DNA of 64,000 nt from Streptomyces flavidovirens DSM 40150 (GTDB taxonomy: Bacteria > Actinomycetota > Actinomycetes > Streptomycetales > Streptomycetaceae), in contig NZ_AUBE01000006.1 in the NCBI RefSeq assembly GCF_000429085.1, positions 248,001-312,000 on the forward strand, in the 5' to 3' direction. Shown here piece after piece: positions 27,688 to 36,272 of this stretch. The stretch's first letter is position 1. Each line of letters opens with the position of its first letter. Both the position numbers and the translations under genes were made by a program. The notes under the pieces are model-generated. The model made no database searches, was not told the DNA's origin, and saw only the letters and a program-made list of their open reading frames with translations.

Positions 27688-28569
27688 TCAGTTCTTCTGG
27701 ATCTGGTCGAAGCTCAGCTCGACCGGGGTCTCGCGACCGAAGATCTCGACGAGGCCCTTGACCTTCTTCGAGTCGGCGTTGATCTCGTTGATCGTCGCCT
27801 GGAGGGTCGCGAAGGGGCCGTCGGTGACGGTGACCGAGTCGCCCACCTCGAAGTCCAGAACCTGGACCTCCATCTTGCGGCTGGGCGCCGGCTTGCCCTC
27901 GGCCTCGGCGGCCTCGCGGGCGGCCTTCTCCTCGGCCTCCGGGGCGAGCATCTTGACGATCTCGTCCAGGGTCAGCGGGTACGGGTCGTAGGCGTTGCCG
28001 ACGAAGCCGGTGACGCCGGGGGTGTTGCGGACGACGCCCCAGGACTCGTTGGTGAGGTCCATGCGGACCAGGACGTAACCGGGAAGCTTGTTCTGGCGGA
28101 CGTTCTTGCGCTCGCCGTTCTTGATCTGGACGATCTCTTCCTCGGGGACTTCAGCCTGGTAGATGAACTCCTCGACGTTCAGCGAGACCGCACGCTGCTC
28201 CAGGTTCGCCTTCACGCGCTTCTCGTACCCGGCGTACGTGTGGATGACGTACCACTCGCCCGGCAGGGTGCGGAGCTCCTCGCGGAGGGCGGCGATCGGG
28301 TCGGCCGGCTCGGCAGGAGCCTCGACGGGCTCCTCCTCGGCGTCCTCGTCGGACGCGGCGTCGGCGGCGTCCTCGGCGGCTTCCCCGGCAGCGTCTTCGT
28401 CCGCGTCGGACTCGACGTGCACGGCTGCCTCTTCCGCCGGCTCGCCCGCAGCGACGTCAGCAGTTTCCGCCTGGTCCTCGTCGGCCGCCTCGACGATGTC
28501 GAGCTGGTCCTCAGCGGACTCCGCGCTTTCGCTCGGCTCAACGGCGTCGTTCAGGTTCGGGTCAGACAC
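27688..28569 (-). CDS. nusG: Transcription antitermination factor NusG
   Basis: 293 residues. The first 105 or so form a very acidic, Ala/Glu-rich extension found in actinobacterial NusG. Then come the NGN domain ([22 protein letters not shown]) and a C-terminal KOW domain ([21 protein letters not shown]). NusG binds RNA polymerase and couples to Rho and S10. Co-transcribed with secE. Confidence 0.97.
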   Translation of the reverse strand: MSDPNLNDAVEPSESAESAEDQLDIVEAADEDQAETADVAAGEPAEEAAVHVESDADEDAAGEAAEDAADAASDEDAEEEPVEAPAEPADPIAALREELRTLPGEWYVIHTYAGYEKRVKANLEQRAVSLNVEEFIYQAEVPEEEIVQIKNGERKNVRQNKLPGYVLVRMDLTNESWGVVRNTPGVTGFVGNAYDPYPLTLDEIVKMLAPEAEEKAAREAAEAEGKPAPSRKMEVQVLDFEVGDSVTVTDGPFATLQATINEINADSKKVKGLVEIFGRETPVELSFDQIQKN

Positions 28570-28642
28570 GGTGGCTGCTTCTTCCTGGATACATATGGGT
28601 GGAACGGCGAAAGGGGCGCCGGGTGAGGCGCCCTACGCGGGA

Positions 28643-28930
28643 TCAGCCGAAGACGTACTTGACGGCTCGGGCGAAGCCCATGTCGATCACGGTCACAATG
28701 CCGATCATGATGACGACGAAGACAATCACCACGGTGGTGTACGTCGTCAGCTGGCTGCGCGTGGGCCAGACGACCTTGCGCAGCTCTGCGACGATCTGGC
28801 GGTAGAAGAGCGCGAGACGGCCCAGGGGGCCCTTCTTGCCGCGCTTACCGCCTTTACGAGACTTCTTGCTGGAATCCGGCGTCTCGTCCTGGGCATCAGG
28901 CATGTCGATGGAGCCCACGGCGTCCGTCAC
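28643..28930 (-). CDS. secE: Preprotein translocase subunit SecE
   Basis: 95 residues from GTG 28930 (MTDAVGSIDMPDAQDE), with AGGTGA upstream. A basic linker (KKSRKGGKRGKKG) leads to the amphipathic RQIVAELRKVVWPTRSQLTTY segment and one membrane helix (VVIVFVVIMIGIVTVIDM). SecE clamps the SecY channel. Co-transcribed with nusG. Confidence 0.95.
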   Translation of the reverse strand: MTDAVGSIDMPDAQDETPDSSKKSRKGGKRGKKGPLGRLALFYRQIVAELRKVVWPTRSQLTTYTTVVIVFVVIMIGIVTVIDMGFARAVKYVFG

Positions 28931-29036
28931 GCTACTCACCTGATTCCGGGTCGTGGCCGTGCCGCGCCCGGTGGAGCCGCACGGCAGTGCATAGAAGTAC
29001 GTACATGCGCACACATCCTGGCGAAGATGCGTGTAG

Positions 29037-29109
29037 CAGGGCCGGAGGGACTTGAACCCCCAACCGCTGGTTTTGGAGACCAGTGCTCTACCAATTGAGC
29101 TACGACCCT
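29037..29109 (-). tRNA. tRNA-Trp (anticodon CCA)
   Basis: 73-nt cloverleaf: acceptor AGGGTCG/CGGCCCT, D-arm GCTCAATTGGTAGAGC, anticodon loop CTCCAAA in a CTGGT/ACCAG stem, T-arm with GGTTCAAGTCC. No CCA is encoded. Position upstream of secE-nusG is conserved in actinobacteria; the two are probably co-transcribed. Confidence 0.97.
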
Positions 29110-29303
29110 TTGTGGTTCCCCCAACCTACCGCATCCGGCCGAGTGCACGGAGTGCGCGCGGCGGAGTGGCTGATGAGGGGCCAACGACGAGTGAGTGTAC
29201 GTGGTCACAGGCCCGGCGTCGAACAGATACGGTCCGACCCCTTCCTGTCCGCCCCTCGATATGCGTGTGCTGGGCTGGTTTCCGGTCTGGGACGATGGGC
29301 CGT

Positions 29304-30530
29304 ATGAGCGCTGCAACTCCTCCCACCGAGCGCCGGGTCTCAGCCCGAATCGGCGCTATCTCCGAGTCCGCAACCCTTGCCGTGGACGCCAAGGCCAAGG
29401 CCCTGAAGGCCGCCGGCCGTCCGGTCATCGGCTTCGGCGCGGGCGAGCCCGACTTCCCTACGCCCGGCTACATCGTCGAGGCCGCGATCGAGGCCTGCCG
29501 CAACCCGAAGTACCACCGCTACACGCCGGCCGGCGGGCTCCCCGAGCTCAAGGCCGCGATCGCCGCGAAGACGCTGCGTGATTCCGGTTACGAGGTGGAC
29601 GCCTCGCAGGTCCTGGTCACCAACGGCGGCAAGCAGGCCATCTACGAGGCCTTCGCCACCATCCTGGACCCGGGCGACGAGGTCATCGTCCCGGCGCCGT
29701 ACTGGACGACGTACCCCGAGTCGATCCGTCTCGCCGGCGGTGTCCCGGTCGACGTCGTGGCCGACGAGACCACCGGCTACCGGGTCTCCGTCGAGCAGCT
29801 GGAGGCGGCCCGTACGGAGAAGACCAAGGTCGTCCTCTTCGTCTCCCCGTCCAACCCGACCGGCGCGGTGTACACCGAGGCCGAGACCGAGGCGATCGGC
29901 CGCTGGGCCGCCGAGCACGGACTGTGGGTGCTGACGGACGAGATCTACGAGCACCTCGTCTACGGCGACGCGTCCGCCGTCTCGCTCCCGGCGGTCCTGC
30001 CGGAGCTGCGCGACAAGTGCATCGTGGTCAATGGTGTGGCGAAGACGTACGCGATGACCGGCTGGCGGGTGGGGTGGATCATCGCTCCCAAGGACGTCGT
30101 GAAGGCCGCGACCAACCTCCAGTCGCACGCCACGTCCAACGTGTCGAACGTCGCTCAGATCGCGGCGCTGGCGGCGGTCTCCGGCAACCTCGACGCGGTC
30201 GCCGAGATGCGTTCCGCCTTCGACCGCCGCCGGCAGACGATGGTGCGGATGCTCAACGAGATCGACGGCGTCGTCTGCCCGGAGCCGGAGGGCGCGTTCT
30301 ACGCGTACCCGTCGGTGAAGGGCCTGCTGGGCAAGGAGATCCGCGGCAAGCGCCCGCAGAGCTCGGTCGAGCTGGCCGCGCTGATCCTGGACGAGGTCGA
30401 GGTGGCGGTCGTTCCCGGCGAGGCTTTCGGCACGCCGGGTTACCTGCGGCTTTCGTACGCGCTGGGCGACGAGGACCTGGCCGAGGGCGTGTCGCGTATC
30501 CAGAAGCTGCTGGCCGAGGCGCGCGACTAG
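29304..30530 (+). CDS. aspC: Pyridoxal-phosphate aminotransferase, AspC type
   Basis: 408 residues starting [20 protein letters not shown] (a second ATG three codons upstream is possible). Class I aminotransferase: [13 protein letters not shown] substrate loop, [14 protein letters not shown]-lysine in [17 protein letters not shown]-terminal arginine in GYLRLSYAL. It probably interconverts aspartate and oxaloacetate with 2-oxoglutarate. A strong hairpin follows. The gene is divergent from tRNA-Trp. Confidence 0.92.
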   Translation: MSAATPPTERRVSARIGAISESATLAVDAKAKALKAAGRPVIGFGAGEPDFPTPGYIVEAAIEACRNPKYHRYTPAGGLPELKAAIAAKTLRDSGYEVDASQVLVTNGGKQAIYEAFATILDPGDEVIVPAPYWTTYPESIRLAGGVPVDVVADETTGYRVSVEQLEAARTEKTKVVLFVSPSNPTGAVYTEAETEAIGRWAAEHGLWVLTDEIYEHLVYGDASAVSLPAVLPELRDKCIVVNGVAKTYAMTGWRVGWIIAPKDVVKAATNLQSHATSNVSNVAQIAALAAVSGNLDAVAEMRSAFDRRRQTMVRMLNEIDGVVCPEPEGAFYAYPSVKGLLGKEIRGKRPQSSVELAALILDEVEVAVVPGEAFGTPGYLRLSYALGDEDLAEGVSRIQKLLAEARD

Positions 30531-30546
30531 TTCCCACCCCTGCTTG

Positions 30547-30576
30547 ACGGGCCCCTGGCTTCGGCCGGGGGCCCGT
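30547..30576 (+). terminator. Terminator after aspC
   Basis: Arms ACGGGCCCC (30547-30555) and GGGGCCCGT (30568-30576) followed by TTCTGC. Lies 17 bases past the aspC stop. Confidence 0.8.
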
Positions 30577-30649
30577 TTCTGCGTTCGCCTCGCTACTCGT
30601 TCGGGCAAAGACGCTTCCGGGCCGCTCCCGCGTACGGCAGGATCTTGGG

Positions 30650-31669
30650 ATGTTGAGTGTGCGCGATGTCCGACTGCTGCCGAAGGCCCATCTGCATCTG
30701 CATTTCACCGGATCGATGCGGCCCACCACGCTTCTTGAGCTGGCCGACAAGTACGGCGTACACCTGCCGGAGGCGCTGACCAGCGGGGAGCCGCCGAAGC
30801 TGCGGGCGACGGACGAGCGCGGCTGGTTCCGTTTCCAGCGGCTGTACGACGCCGCCAGGTCGTGCCTGCGCGAGCCCGAGGACATCCAGCGGCTGGTGCG
30901 TGAGGCGGCGGAGGAGGACGTGCGGGACGGCTCGGGGTGGCTGGAGATCCAGGTCGATCCGACGTCGTACGCGCCCATGCTGGGTGGCCTGATTCCGGCC
31001 CTGGAGATCATCCTGGACGCGGTGGACGCCGCGTCGCGGGAGACGGGGCTCGGGATGCGGGTGCTGGTCGCGGCGAACCGGATGAAGCATCCGCTGGACG
31101 CGCGGACGCTGGCGCGCCTCGCTGTGCGGTACGCGGACCGCGGGATCGTCGGCTTCGGGCTCTCCAACGACGAGCGCAGGGGCATGGCCAGGGATTTCGA
31201 CCGTGCGTTCGCGATCGCGCGGGAGGGCGGGCTGCTCGCGGCGCCGCACGGCGGGGAGCTGACCGGGCCCGCGTCCGTACGGGACTGCCTGGACGATCTG
31301 CGCGCGACGCGGATCGGGCACGGCGTACGGGCGGCCGAGGACCCTCGGTTGCTGCGGAAACTGGCCGAGAAGGGCGTGACGTGCGAGGTGTGCCCGGCCT
31401 CCAATGTGGCGCTGGGGGTGTACGAGAAGCCGGGGGACGTGCCGTTGCGGACCCTGTTCGACGCCGGGGTGCCGATGGCGCTGGGCGCGGATGATCCGCT
31501 GCTGTTCGGGTCGCGGCTGGCGGCGCAGTACGAGCTGGCTCGGCGGCATCACGGGTTCACGGACGCCGAGCTCGCCGAGCTGGCGCGGCAGTCGGTGCGG
31601 GGGTCGGCTGCGCCCGGCGACGTACAGGCGAAGCTGCTGGCGGGGATCGACCACTGGCTGTCGGGCTGA
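30650..31669 (+). CDS. add: Adenosine deaminase
   Basis: 339 residues. Metal-binding PKAHLHLHFTGSMRP at the N-terminus, HGGELTGPASV, IGHGVRA, and the C-terminal GADDPLLFG motif with the aspartate pair identify the adenosine/adenine deaminase family, which hydrolyses adenosine to inosine. Start at ATG 30650; the ribosome site is weak. The classic S-x-N-T-DDP motif reads ALGADDP, so exact substrate is less sure. Confidence 0.85.
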   Translation: MLSVRDVRLLPKAHLHLHFTGSMRPTTLLELADKYGVHLPEALTSGEPPKLRATDERGWFRFQRLYDAARSCLREPEDIQRLVREAAEEDVRDGSGWLEIQVDPTSYAPMLGGLIPALEIILDAVDAASRETGLGMRVLVAANRMKHPLDARTLARLAVRYADRGIVGFGLSNDERRGMARDFDRAFAIAREGGLLAAPHGGELTGPASVRDCLDDLRATRIGHGVRAAEDPRLLRKLAEKGVTCEVCPASNVALGVYEKPGDVPLRTLFDAGVPMALGADDPLLFGSRLAAQYELARRHHGFTDAELAELARQSVRGSAAPGDVQAKLLAGIDHWLSG

Positions 31670-31695
31670 CGGACGCGCGCGCTTCGGTCACCGCC

Positions 31696-31835
31696 GGGCG
31701 GAGCGGGGGCTCTGGGGGCGGTGCCGCGCCGGGGCGTCTCCTCGGGTGCCGAACGGCGCGTGCTTCGCCGGGCCGGGCGGAGCGGGGGCTCCGGGGTCGG
31801 TGCCGCGCCGGGGCGTCTCCTCGGGTGCCGAACGG
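31696..31835. repeat. Tandem pair of 61-bp direct repeats
   Basis: Two copies (31696-31756, 31775-31835; period 79) of a G/C-rich unit running from GGGCGGAGCGGGGGCTC to GGGTGCCGAACGG, with about three changes. They lie in a 536-base non-coding stretch between add and murB; no gene is credible there. Confidence 0.85.
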
Positions 31836-31980
31836 CCGGCAGGGTTGCCCGCGACACCCAAACTGTGTTCGACACCCTGCGGGGAGCACCCCGCCACGTC
31901 CCCTCCTGCACCTCGGGACGCGAAGCGGTGTGGGCGTCAGCCCGGAGGCCGCAAACCCACCCCTGTCCGGCACAACCAGG

Positions 31981-32027
31981 CCCCCGGCGCCTGAGAAGCG
32001 GGGCCTGGGGCGGAGCCCCGGCAGCAC
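31981..32027. repeat. Dispersed Streptomyces repeat, degenerate copy
   Basis: A degenerate copy of the genus-wide element: GGCGCCTGAGAAGCGGGG then CTGGGGCGGAGCCCC. The 3' part can fold as GGGGC-GGA-GCCCC. Three copies lie in a row before murB. Confidence 0.75.
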
Positions 32028-32050
32028 GGCGATACTCCCTGGGCGCCATC

Positions 32051-32100
32051 AGCCCCTCCGGCGCTTGAGGAGCGGGGTCCGGGGCGGAGCCCCGGCAGTA
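32051..32100. repeat. Dispersed Streptomyces repeat, full copy
   Basis: AGCCCCTCCGGCGCTTGAGG, AGCGGGGTCCGGGGCGGAG, CCCCGGCAG: nearly the consensus element. It lies 3' of both add and murB, which converge here, as expected for an element found near gene ends. Confidence 0.85.
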
Positions 32101-32120
32101 CGGCAATACCCCCGGCGTCC

Positions 32121-32164
32121 CAGCCCCTCCGGCGTTTGAGGAGTGGGGGCTGGGGCGGAGTCCC
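32121..32164. repeat. Dispersed Streptomyces repeat, third copy
   Basis: CAGCCCCTCCGGCGTTTGAG then GAGTGGGGGCTGGGGCGGAG. Same orientation as the two previous copies, 70 bases apart. Another copy ends the rarD-like gene near 59088-59132. Confidence 0.85.
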
Positions 32165-32205
32165 TTGTCGGGAAGGGGTGGGGTGGGGGAAGCTCCGGGG
32201 GTGGG

Positions 32206-33261
32206 CTACAGGGTGACGCCTACTGTCACCGGCTCGTTCACCAGGGTTACGCCGAACGCCTCGCGGACGCCCGCTACCACTTCGCGCGCGAGCGCCAGCA
32301 GGTCCTCGGTCGTGGCCTCGCCGCGGTTGGTCAGGGCCAGCGTGTGCTTCGTGGAGATGCGGGCCGGGCCCGCCCCGTACCCCTTCGTGAAGCCCGCCTT
32401 GTCGATCAGCCAGGCCGCCGAGGTCTTGGTCAGGCCGTCGCCCGCCGGGAACGCCGGCGGCGTCACATCGGCGCCGAGACGCTCCTGGGCGCGGGCGAGG
32501 AAGGCGGCGTACTCCTCGGCCGTGAGGATCGGGTTGGTGAAGAAGGAGCCCGCCGACCACGTGTCGTGGTCCTCCGGGTCCAGGACCATGCCCTTGCCCG
32601 CGCGCAGCTTCAGCACGGTCTCGCGGGCGACGGCCGCCGACACCCGGTCGCCGGCCTCGACGCCGAGGGTTCGCGCGGTCTCGGGGTATTTGATCGGCGC
32701 CGAGAGGCCGCCCGCGTCCTCCAGCGCGAAGCGGACCCGCAGGACCACGAAGCGGTCCGGGTGCTGCTTGAAGCGGCTGCGGCGGTACGAGAAGGCGCAG
32801 TCGGCGGCCGGGATGGTGACCGTCTCGCCCGTCCGGCGGTCGTAGGCGACGACCTCGGTGATGACGCTGGACACTTCCTGGCCGTACGCCCCGACGTTCT
32901 GGATCGGCGTCGCGCCGGCCGAGCCGGGGATGCCGGCGAGGCATTCGATGCCCGCGAGGCCCGCCTCGACGGTGCGGGCGACGGCGTCGGTCCAGACCTC
33001 GCCGGCGGCCAGTTCGAGCGACGTACCGTCGAGGTGGAAGCCGGTGGTCGCGATGCGCAGGGCGGTGCCGTCGAAGCCCTTGTCGCCGATGACCAGGTTG
33101 CTTCCACCGCCGATGACGAGCAGCGGCGTGCCGGCCGCGTCGGCCTCGCGAACGGCGGCGATCACCTCGTCGTCGGTGGTGGCCGTGACGAGACGGGTCG
33201 CGGGACCGCCGAGCCGGAAGGTGGTCAGGGGGGCGAGGGGGGCGTCGTGGAGTTCCTGCAC
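32206..33261 (-). CDS. murB: UDP-N-acetylmuramate dehydrogenase
   Basis: 351 residues from GTG 33261 (MQELHDAPLAPLTTFRLGGPA). FAD-binding motif VIGGGSNLVIGD, then GIPGSAGATPIQNVGAYGQE and catalytic SAGSFFTNPI; C-terminal KHTLALTNRGEAT. Reduces UDP-GlcNAc-enolpyruvate to UDP-MurNAc in peptidoglycan synthesis. Last gene of the tRNA-rpmG-MaoC-MaoC-murB cluster. Confidence 0.96.
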   Translation of the reverse strand: MQELHDAPLAPLTTFRLGGPATRLVTATTDDEVIAAVREADAAGTPLLVIGGGSNLVIGDKGFDGTALRIATTGFHLDGTSLELAAGEVWTDAVARTVEAGLAGIECLAGIPGSAGATPIQNVGAYGQEVSSVITEVVAYDRRTGETVTIPAADCAFSYRRSRFKQHPDRFVVLRVRFALEDAGGLSAPIKYPETARTLGVEAGDRVSAAVARETVLKLRAGKGMVLDPEDHDTWSAGSFFTNPILTAEEYAAFLARAQERLGADVTPPAFPAGDGLTKTSAAWLIDKAGFTKGYGAGPARISTKHTLALTNRGEATTEDLLALAREVVAGVREAFGVTLVNEPVTVGVTL

Positions 33262-33318
33262 GGGGACAAGCGTACGGGGCGCCTCCGACAGCCAGAGGCG
33301 CCCCGTGGCGGCGTACCG

Positions 33319-33747
33319 TCAGGCGAGCTGGACCACGGCGCGGGACATGCCGAGGACCTTCTGCCCGGCGCTCATCGCCGTCAGGTCCACGCGGACCCGG
33401 TTGTCCTCCAGCAGCACGGCGACCTTGGCGCTGACCTCGATCAGCGCGCCCTTGTCGTCGTTCGGGACTATGACCGGCTTGGTGAAGCGCACGCCGTACT
33501 CGACGACGGCGGCCGGGTCGCCCACCCAGTCGGTGACCACCCGGATCGCCTCGGCCATGGTGAACATGCCGTGCGCGATCACGTTCGGCAGCCCGACCTC
33601 GGTGGCGAACTTCTCGTTCCAGTGGATCGGGTTGAAGTCGCCGGAGGCGCCCGCGTACCGCACGAGCGTGGCGCGTGTCACGGGAAAGGACTGTGCCGGC
33701 AGCTCGGTGCCGACCTCGACGTCCGCGTAAGAGATCTTCGCCGCCAT
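33319..33747 (-). CDS. MaoC-type hydratase (HadB-like)
   Basis: 142 residues. Hot-dog fold with the R-specific hydratase motif YAGASGDFNPIHWNEKFA (catalytic Asp and His) and NVIAHGMFTMA. Overlaps the preceding gene by ATGA, so a heterodimer with it is likely, as for mycobacterial HadAB, which dehydrates 3-hydroxyacyl-ACP. Placement beside rpmG and tRNAs mirrors the mycobacterial had locus, though Streptomyces makes no mycolic acids. Confidence 0.88.
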   Translation of the reverse strand: MAAKISYADVEVGTELPAQSFPVTRATLVRYAGASGDFNPIHWNEKFATEVGLPNVIAHGMFTMAEAIRVVTDWVGDPAAVVEYGVRFTKPVIVPNDDKGALIEVSAKVAVLLEDNRVRVDLTAMSAGQKVLGMSRAVVQLA

Positions 33748-34199
33748 CACGCCTCCTCGGCCGCGCGCGCGACGAGCTTCGTCCACGCCGTCACCACATG
33801 CTCGCCGGACTCGTCGTGGACGTCACCGCGGATGTCCAGGATGTCGTTGCCGGCCATCGACTTGACCGCCTCTATGGTCGAGGTGACCGACAGCCGGTCC
33901 CCCGCACGCACCGGGCGCTTGTACGTGAACTTCTGGTCGCCGTGCACCACCCGGCTGTAGTCCAGGCCGAGCTGCGGGTCCTCGATGACCTGTCCCGCCG
34001 CCTTGAACGTGATGGCGAAGACAAAGGTCGGCGGTGCGATCACATCGGAGTGACCGAGTGCCTTGGCGGCTTCCGGATCGGTGTACGCGGGATTGGTGTC
34101 GCCCACTGCCTCGGCGAACTCCCGGATCTTCTCCCGGCCGACCTCGTACGGTGCGGTGGGCGGATAGGCCCGCCCCACGAAGGACTGGTCGAGCGCCAT
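33747..34199 (-). CDS. MaoC-like dehydratase N-terminal domain protein (HadA-like)
   Basis: 150 residues starting MALDQSFVGRAYPPTAPYEVG at ATG 34199; the frame opens earlier but lacks similarity. Single hot-dog domain with AEAVGDTNPAYTDPEAA instead of the catalytic Asp-His pair, so it is probably the substrate-binding partner of the next gene. Both follow rpmG in one operon. Confidence 0.87.
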   Translation of the reverse strand: MALDQSFVGRAYPPTAPYEVGREKIREFAEAVGDTNPAYTDPEAAKALGHSDVIAPPTFVFAITFKAAGQVIEDPQLGLDYSRVVHGDQKFTYKRPVRAGDRLSVTSTIEAVKSMAGNDILDIRGDVHDESGEHVVTAWTKLVARAAEEA

Positions 34200-34299
34200 G
34201 GACTCGTACCTCCTGGTGCGTGATGCGTGATGAATTGACGGGATCAAACGACGCGAGGCCGCCCCCGAAGTGGGGACGGCCTCGCATACGAGCCTGTGT

Positions 34300-34464
34300 T
34301 TAGCGGGTTTCGCGGTGCGCGGTGTGCGAGTTGCAGCGCGGGCAGTGCTTCTTCATCTCAAGACGGTCCGGGTTGTTACGCCGGTTCTTCTTGGTGATGT
34401 AGTTCCGCTCCTTGCACTCCACGCAGGCCAGCGTGATCTTCGGGCGGACGTCGGTGGCAGCCAC
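34300..34464 (-). CDS. rpmG: 50S ribosomal protein L33 (zinc-binding type)
   Basis: 54 residues from GTG 34464 ([21 protein letters not shown]), AAGGAGC upstream. Two CxxC pairs (CVEC, CPRC) mark the zinc-containing C+ form; many streptomycetes also hold a zinc-free paralogue elsewhere, induced under Zur control. Confidence 0.95.
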
Positions 34465-34552
34465 GTGAGTGCTCCTTGGACGGACGGTTGACGGATGAAC
34501 GCATAAAAGAGTAGCCGATCGAAGGACCGACCCCACAATCGGCTACCGTGTG

Positions 34553-34625
34553 TAGCGGTGACCGGACTTGAACCGGTGACACAGCGATTATGAGCCGCTT
34601 GCTCTACCGACTGAGCTACACCGCT
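34553..34625 (-). tRNA. tRNA-Met (anticodon CAT, elongator-like)
   Basis: 73 nt: acceptor AGCGGTG/CACCGCT, D-arm GCTCAGTCGGTAGAGC, anticodon loop CTCATAA, T-arm ACCGG/CCGGT. The A1-U72 pair and lack of the GGG/CCC anticodon-stem run argue against an initiator tRNA. It lies just upstream of rpmG. Confidence 0.95.
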
Positions 34626-34673
34626 TTGATGTCCGGATCCCCCCGCCCGAAGGCGGGGATCACCGATCACCAG

Positions 34674-34746
34674 AGCCCCAATACGGAATCGAACCGTAGA
34701 CCTTCTCCTTACCATGGAGACGCTCTACCGACTGAGCTATTGGGGC
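34674..34746 (-). tRNA. tRNA-Thr (anticodon GGT)
   Basis: 73 nt: acceptor GCCCCAA/TTGGGGC, anticodon stem TCTCC/GGAGA with loop ATGGTAA, T-arm TACGG/CCGTA. A short CCCCGCC-CGAA-GGCGGGG hairpin lies between it and tRNA-Met, perhaps a processing site. Confidence 0.95.
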
Positions 34747-34757
34747 GAGCGATGAAG

Positions 34758-34787
34758 ACATTACACGGTCGCCCGCCGATCGCCCAA
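34758..34787 (-). promoter_or_regulatory. Promoter of the tRNA-Thr / tRNA-Met / rpmG unit
   Basis: Minus strand: TTGGGC (34782-34787), 18-base spacer, TAATGT (34758-34763), placing the start a few bases before the mature tRNA-Thr 5' end. Confidence 0.55.
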
Positions 34788-34958
34788 ATCCGTTTCCCGC
34801 ACCTCTTCACCTGCCCACCACAGCAGTCCCGTACGCCACTCGTGACCCACACCGGTACGACTTTTTCGCTCCTCCTCGAAGGCTGGTTTAAGGCCCCCTA
34901 GGCTCGACTCACGCTGCGTGATCTTGATCTTGCACGCCCCAGCCGCACCAGGAGCCCG

Positions 34959-36218
34959 ATGTCCGACAGCCAGCCGCAGCCGCCGCGTTCGTCCGGCGGC
35001 CCCCCTGGGAACAGCGACGGCTTGCCCAGCACCGACAGCACCACGCTCCTGCTGTGCGCGGCCCGTCTCACCGACGGCCGCACTGTGGACGTACGGCTCA
35101 GCGGCGGCCGCATCGAGGCCGTCGGAACCGCGGGCAGTCTCCCCGGCGTGGGCGCGCGCGTGGACCTCGGCGGCCATCTCCTGCTCCCGGCTCCCGCCGA
35201 ACCGCACGCCCACAGTGACACCGCTCTCACCGCCGACGCCGGCGGCCCCGTCTCGTACAGCACCCAGGACGTCCAGCGCCGCACCACCGAGGCCGCATTG
35301 CTGCAGCTCGGGCACGGTGCGACCGCGGTGCGCTCGCACGTACGGATCGGGGGCGTGCAGGGACTGCGGTCCATGGAGGCGGTGCTCCAGGCCCGGCGCT
35401 CGCTGCGCGGGCTGGCCGATCTGACCGCCGTGGCCGTTCCACGGCTGCTGACCGGGCTGGCGGGCGCCGACGGGCTCGCCATGCTGCGGGACGCCGTGAA
35501 GATGGGCGCCGGTGTGGTGGGCGGCTGCCCGGACCTCGACCCCGACCCGGCCGGGTACACGGAGGCGGTCCTGGAGATCGCCGCCGAGCACGGCTGCCCC
35601 GTGGACCTCCATACGGAGGGTGACGATCCGGCCCGGCTGGCTCGGCTCGCGGCGATGGTCGGCGGGCTGCGGCCCGGCGTCACCATCGGGCCGTGCGCCG
35701 GGCTCTCCCGGCTCCCCCTGGAGGCCGCGACGCGCGCCGCCGGGCAGCTGGCCGCCGCCGGCGTGACCGTCGTGTGCCTGCCGCAGGGCGACTGCTCCGG
35801 GGTGGAGCGGCGCGGCGGCGGACCGGCTCCGGTACGGCTGTTGCGGGCGGCGGGGGTGAGGGTGGCGGCGGGCAGCGGGGCGCTGCGGGACGTGGCGAAT
35901 CCGGTGGGGCGCGGGGATCCGCTGGAGGCGGCCTATCTGCTGGCCTCGCAGGGCGGGATGCGGGCCGCGGACGCGTACGGGGCGGTGAGTTCGGCGGCGC
36001 GGGAGGCCATGGGGCTGCCCGAGGTGCGGGTGGAGGCGGGCTTTCCGGCCGAGCTGGTCGCCGTACGCGGGGACCGGATCGCGGGTGTGCTGTCGCTGGC
36101 GTACAGCCGGGTCGTCATCCACCGCGGGCGGGTCGTGGCCCGTACCAGCGCGGTCCGCGAGTACTGCGACTCGGCGGCCGCCGTCGCGCTCGATCTGCCG
36201 CGGCAGGGGCGGGGCTGA
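34959..36218 (+). CDS. Amidohydrolase family protein (cytosine deaminase-like)
   Basis: 419 residues with GGAG before ATG 34959. Composite beta-domain start (LLLCAARLTDGRTVDVRLSGGRIEAVG), metal motif PAEPHAHSDTALTAD, and DLHTEGDDPARLARLA in place of the second metal site, as in cytosine deaminase/N-isopropylammelide hydrolases. The Asp usually found late in the barrel reads AAGSGALRDVANP, so activity is uncertain. The N-terminal 30 residues are Pro/Ser-rich. Confidence 0.8.
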   Translation: MSDSQPQPPRSSGGPPGNSDGLPSTDSTTLLLCAARLTDGRTVDVRLSGGRIEAVGTAGSLPGVGARVDLGGHLLLPAPAEPHAHSDTALTADAGGPVSYSTQDVQRRTTEAALLQLGHGATAVRSHVRIGGVQGLRSMEAVLQARRSLRGLADLTAVAVPRLLTGLAGADGLAMLRDAVKMGAGVVGGCPDLDPDPAGYTEAVLEIAAEHGCPVDLHTEGDDPARLARLAAMVGGLRPGVTIGPCAGLSRLPLEAATRAAGQLAAAGVTVVCLPQGDCSGVERRGGGPAPVRLLRAAGVRVAAGSGALRDVANPVGRGDPLEAAYLLASQGGMRAADAYGAVSSAAREAMGLPEVRVEAGFPAELVAVRGDRIAGVLSLAYSRVVIHRGRVVARTSAVREYCDSAAAVALDLPRQGRG

Positions 36219-36272
36219 ACTCCGGCTCCCCGGCGTGGGCACGCGCGCGCCGGTGAGCGTACGGTCGGAAAC

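Noticed and set aside
34639..34656. Short GC hairpin between tRNA-Thr and tRNA-Met as a terminator
   Set aside because: It lies within a co-transcribed tRNA pair; a processing role is as likely, so it is mentioned only under the tRNA entry.
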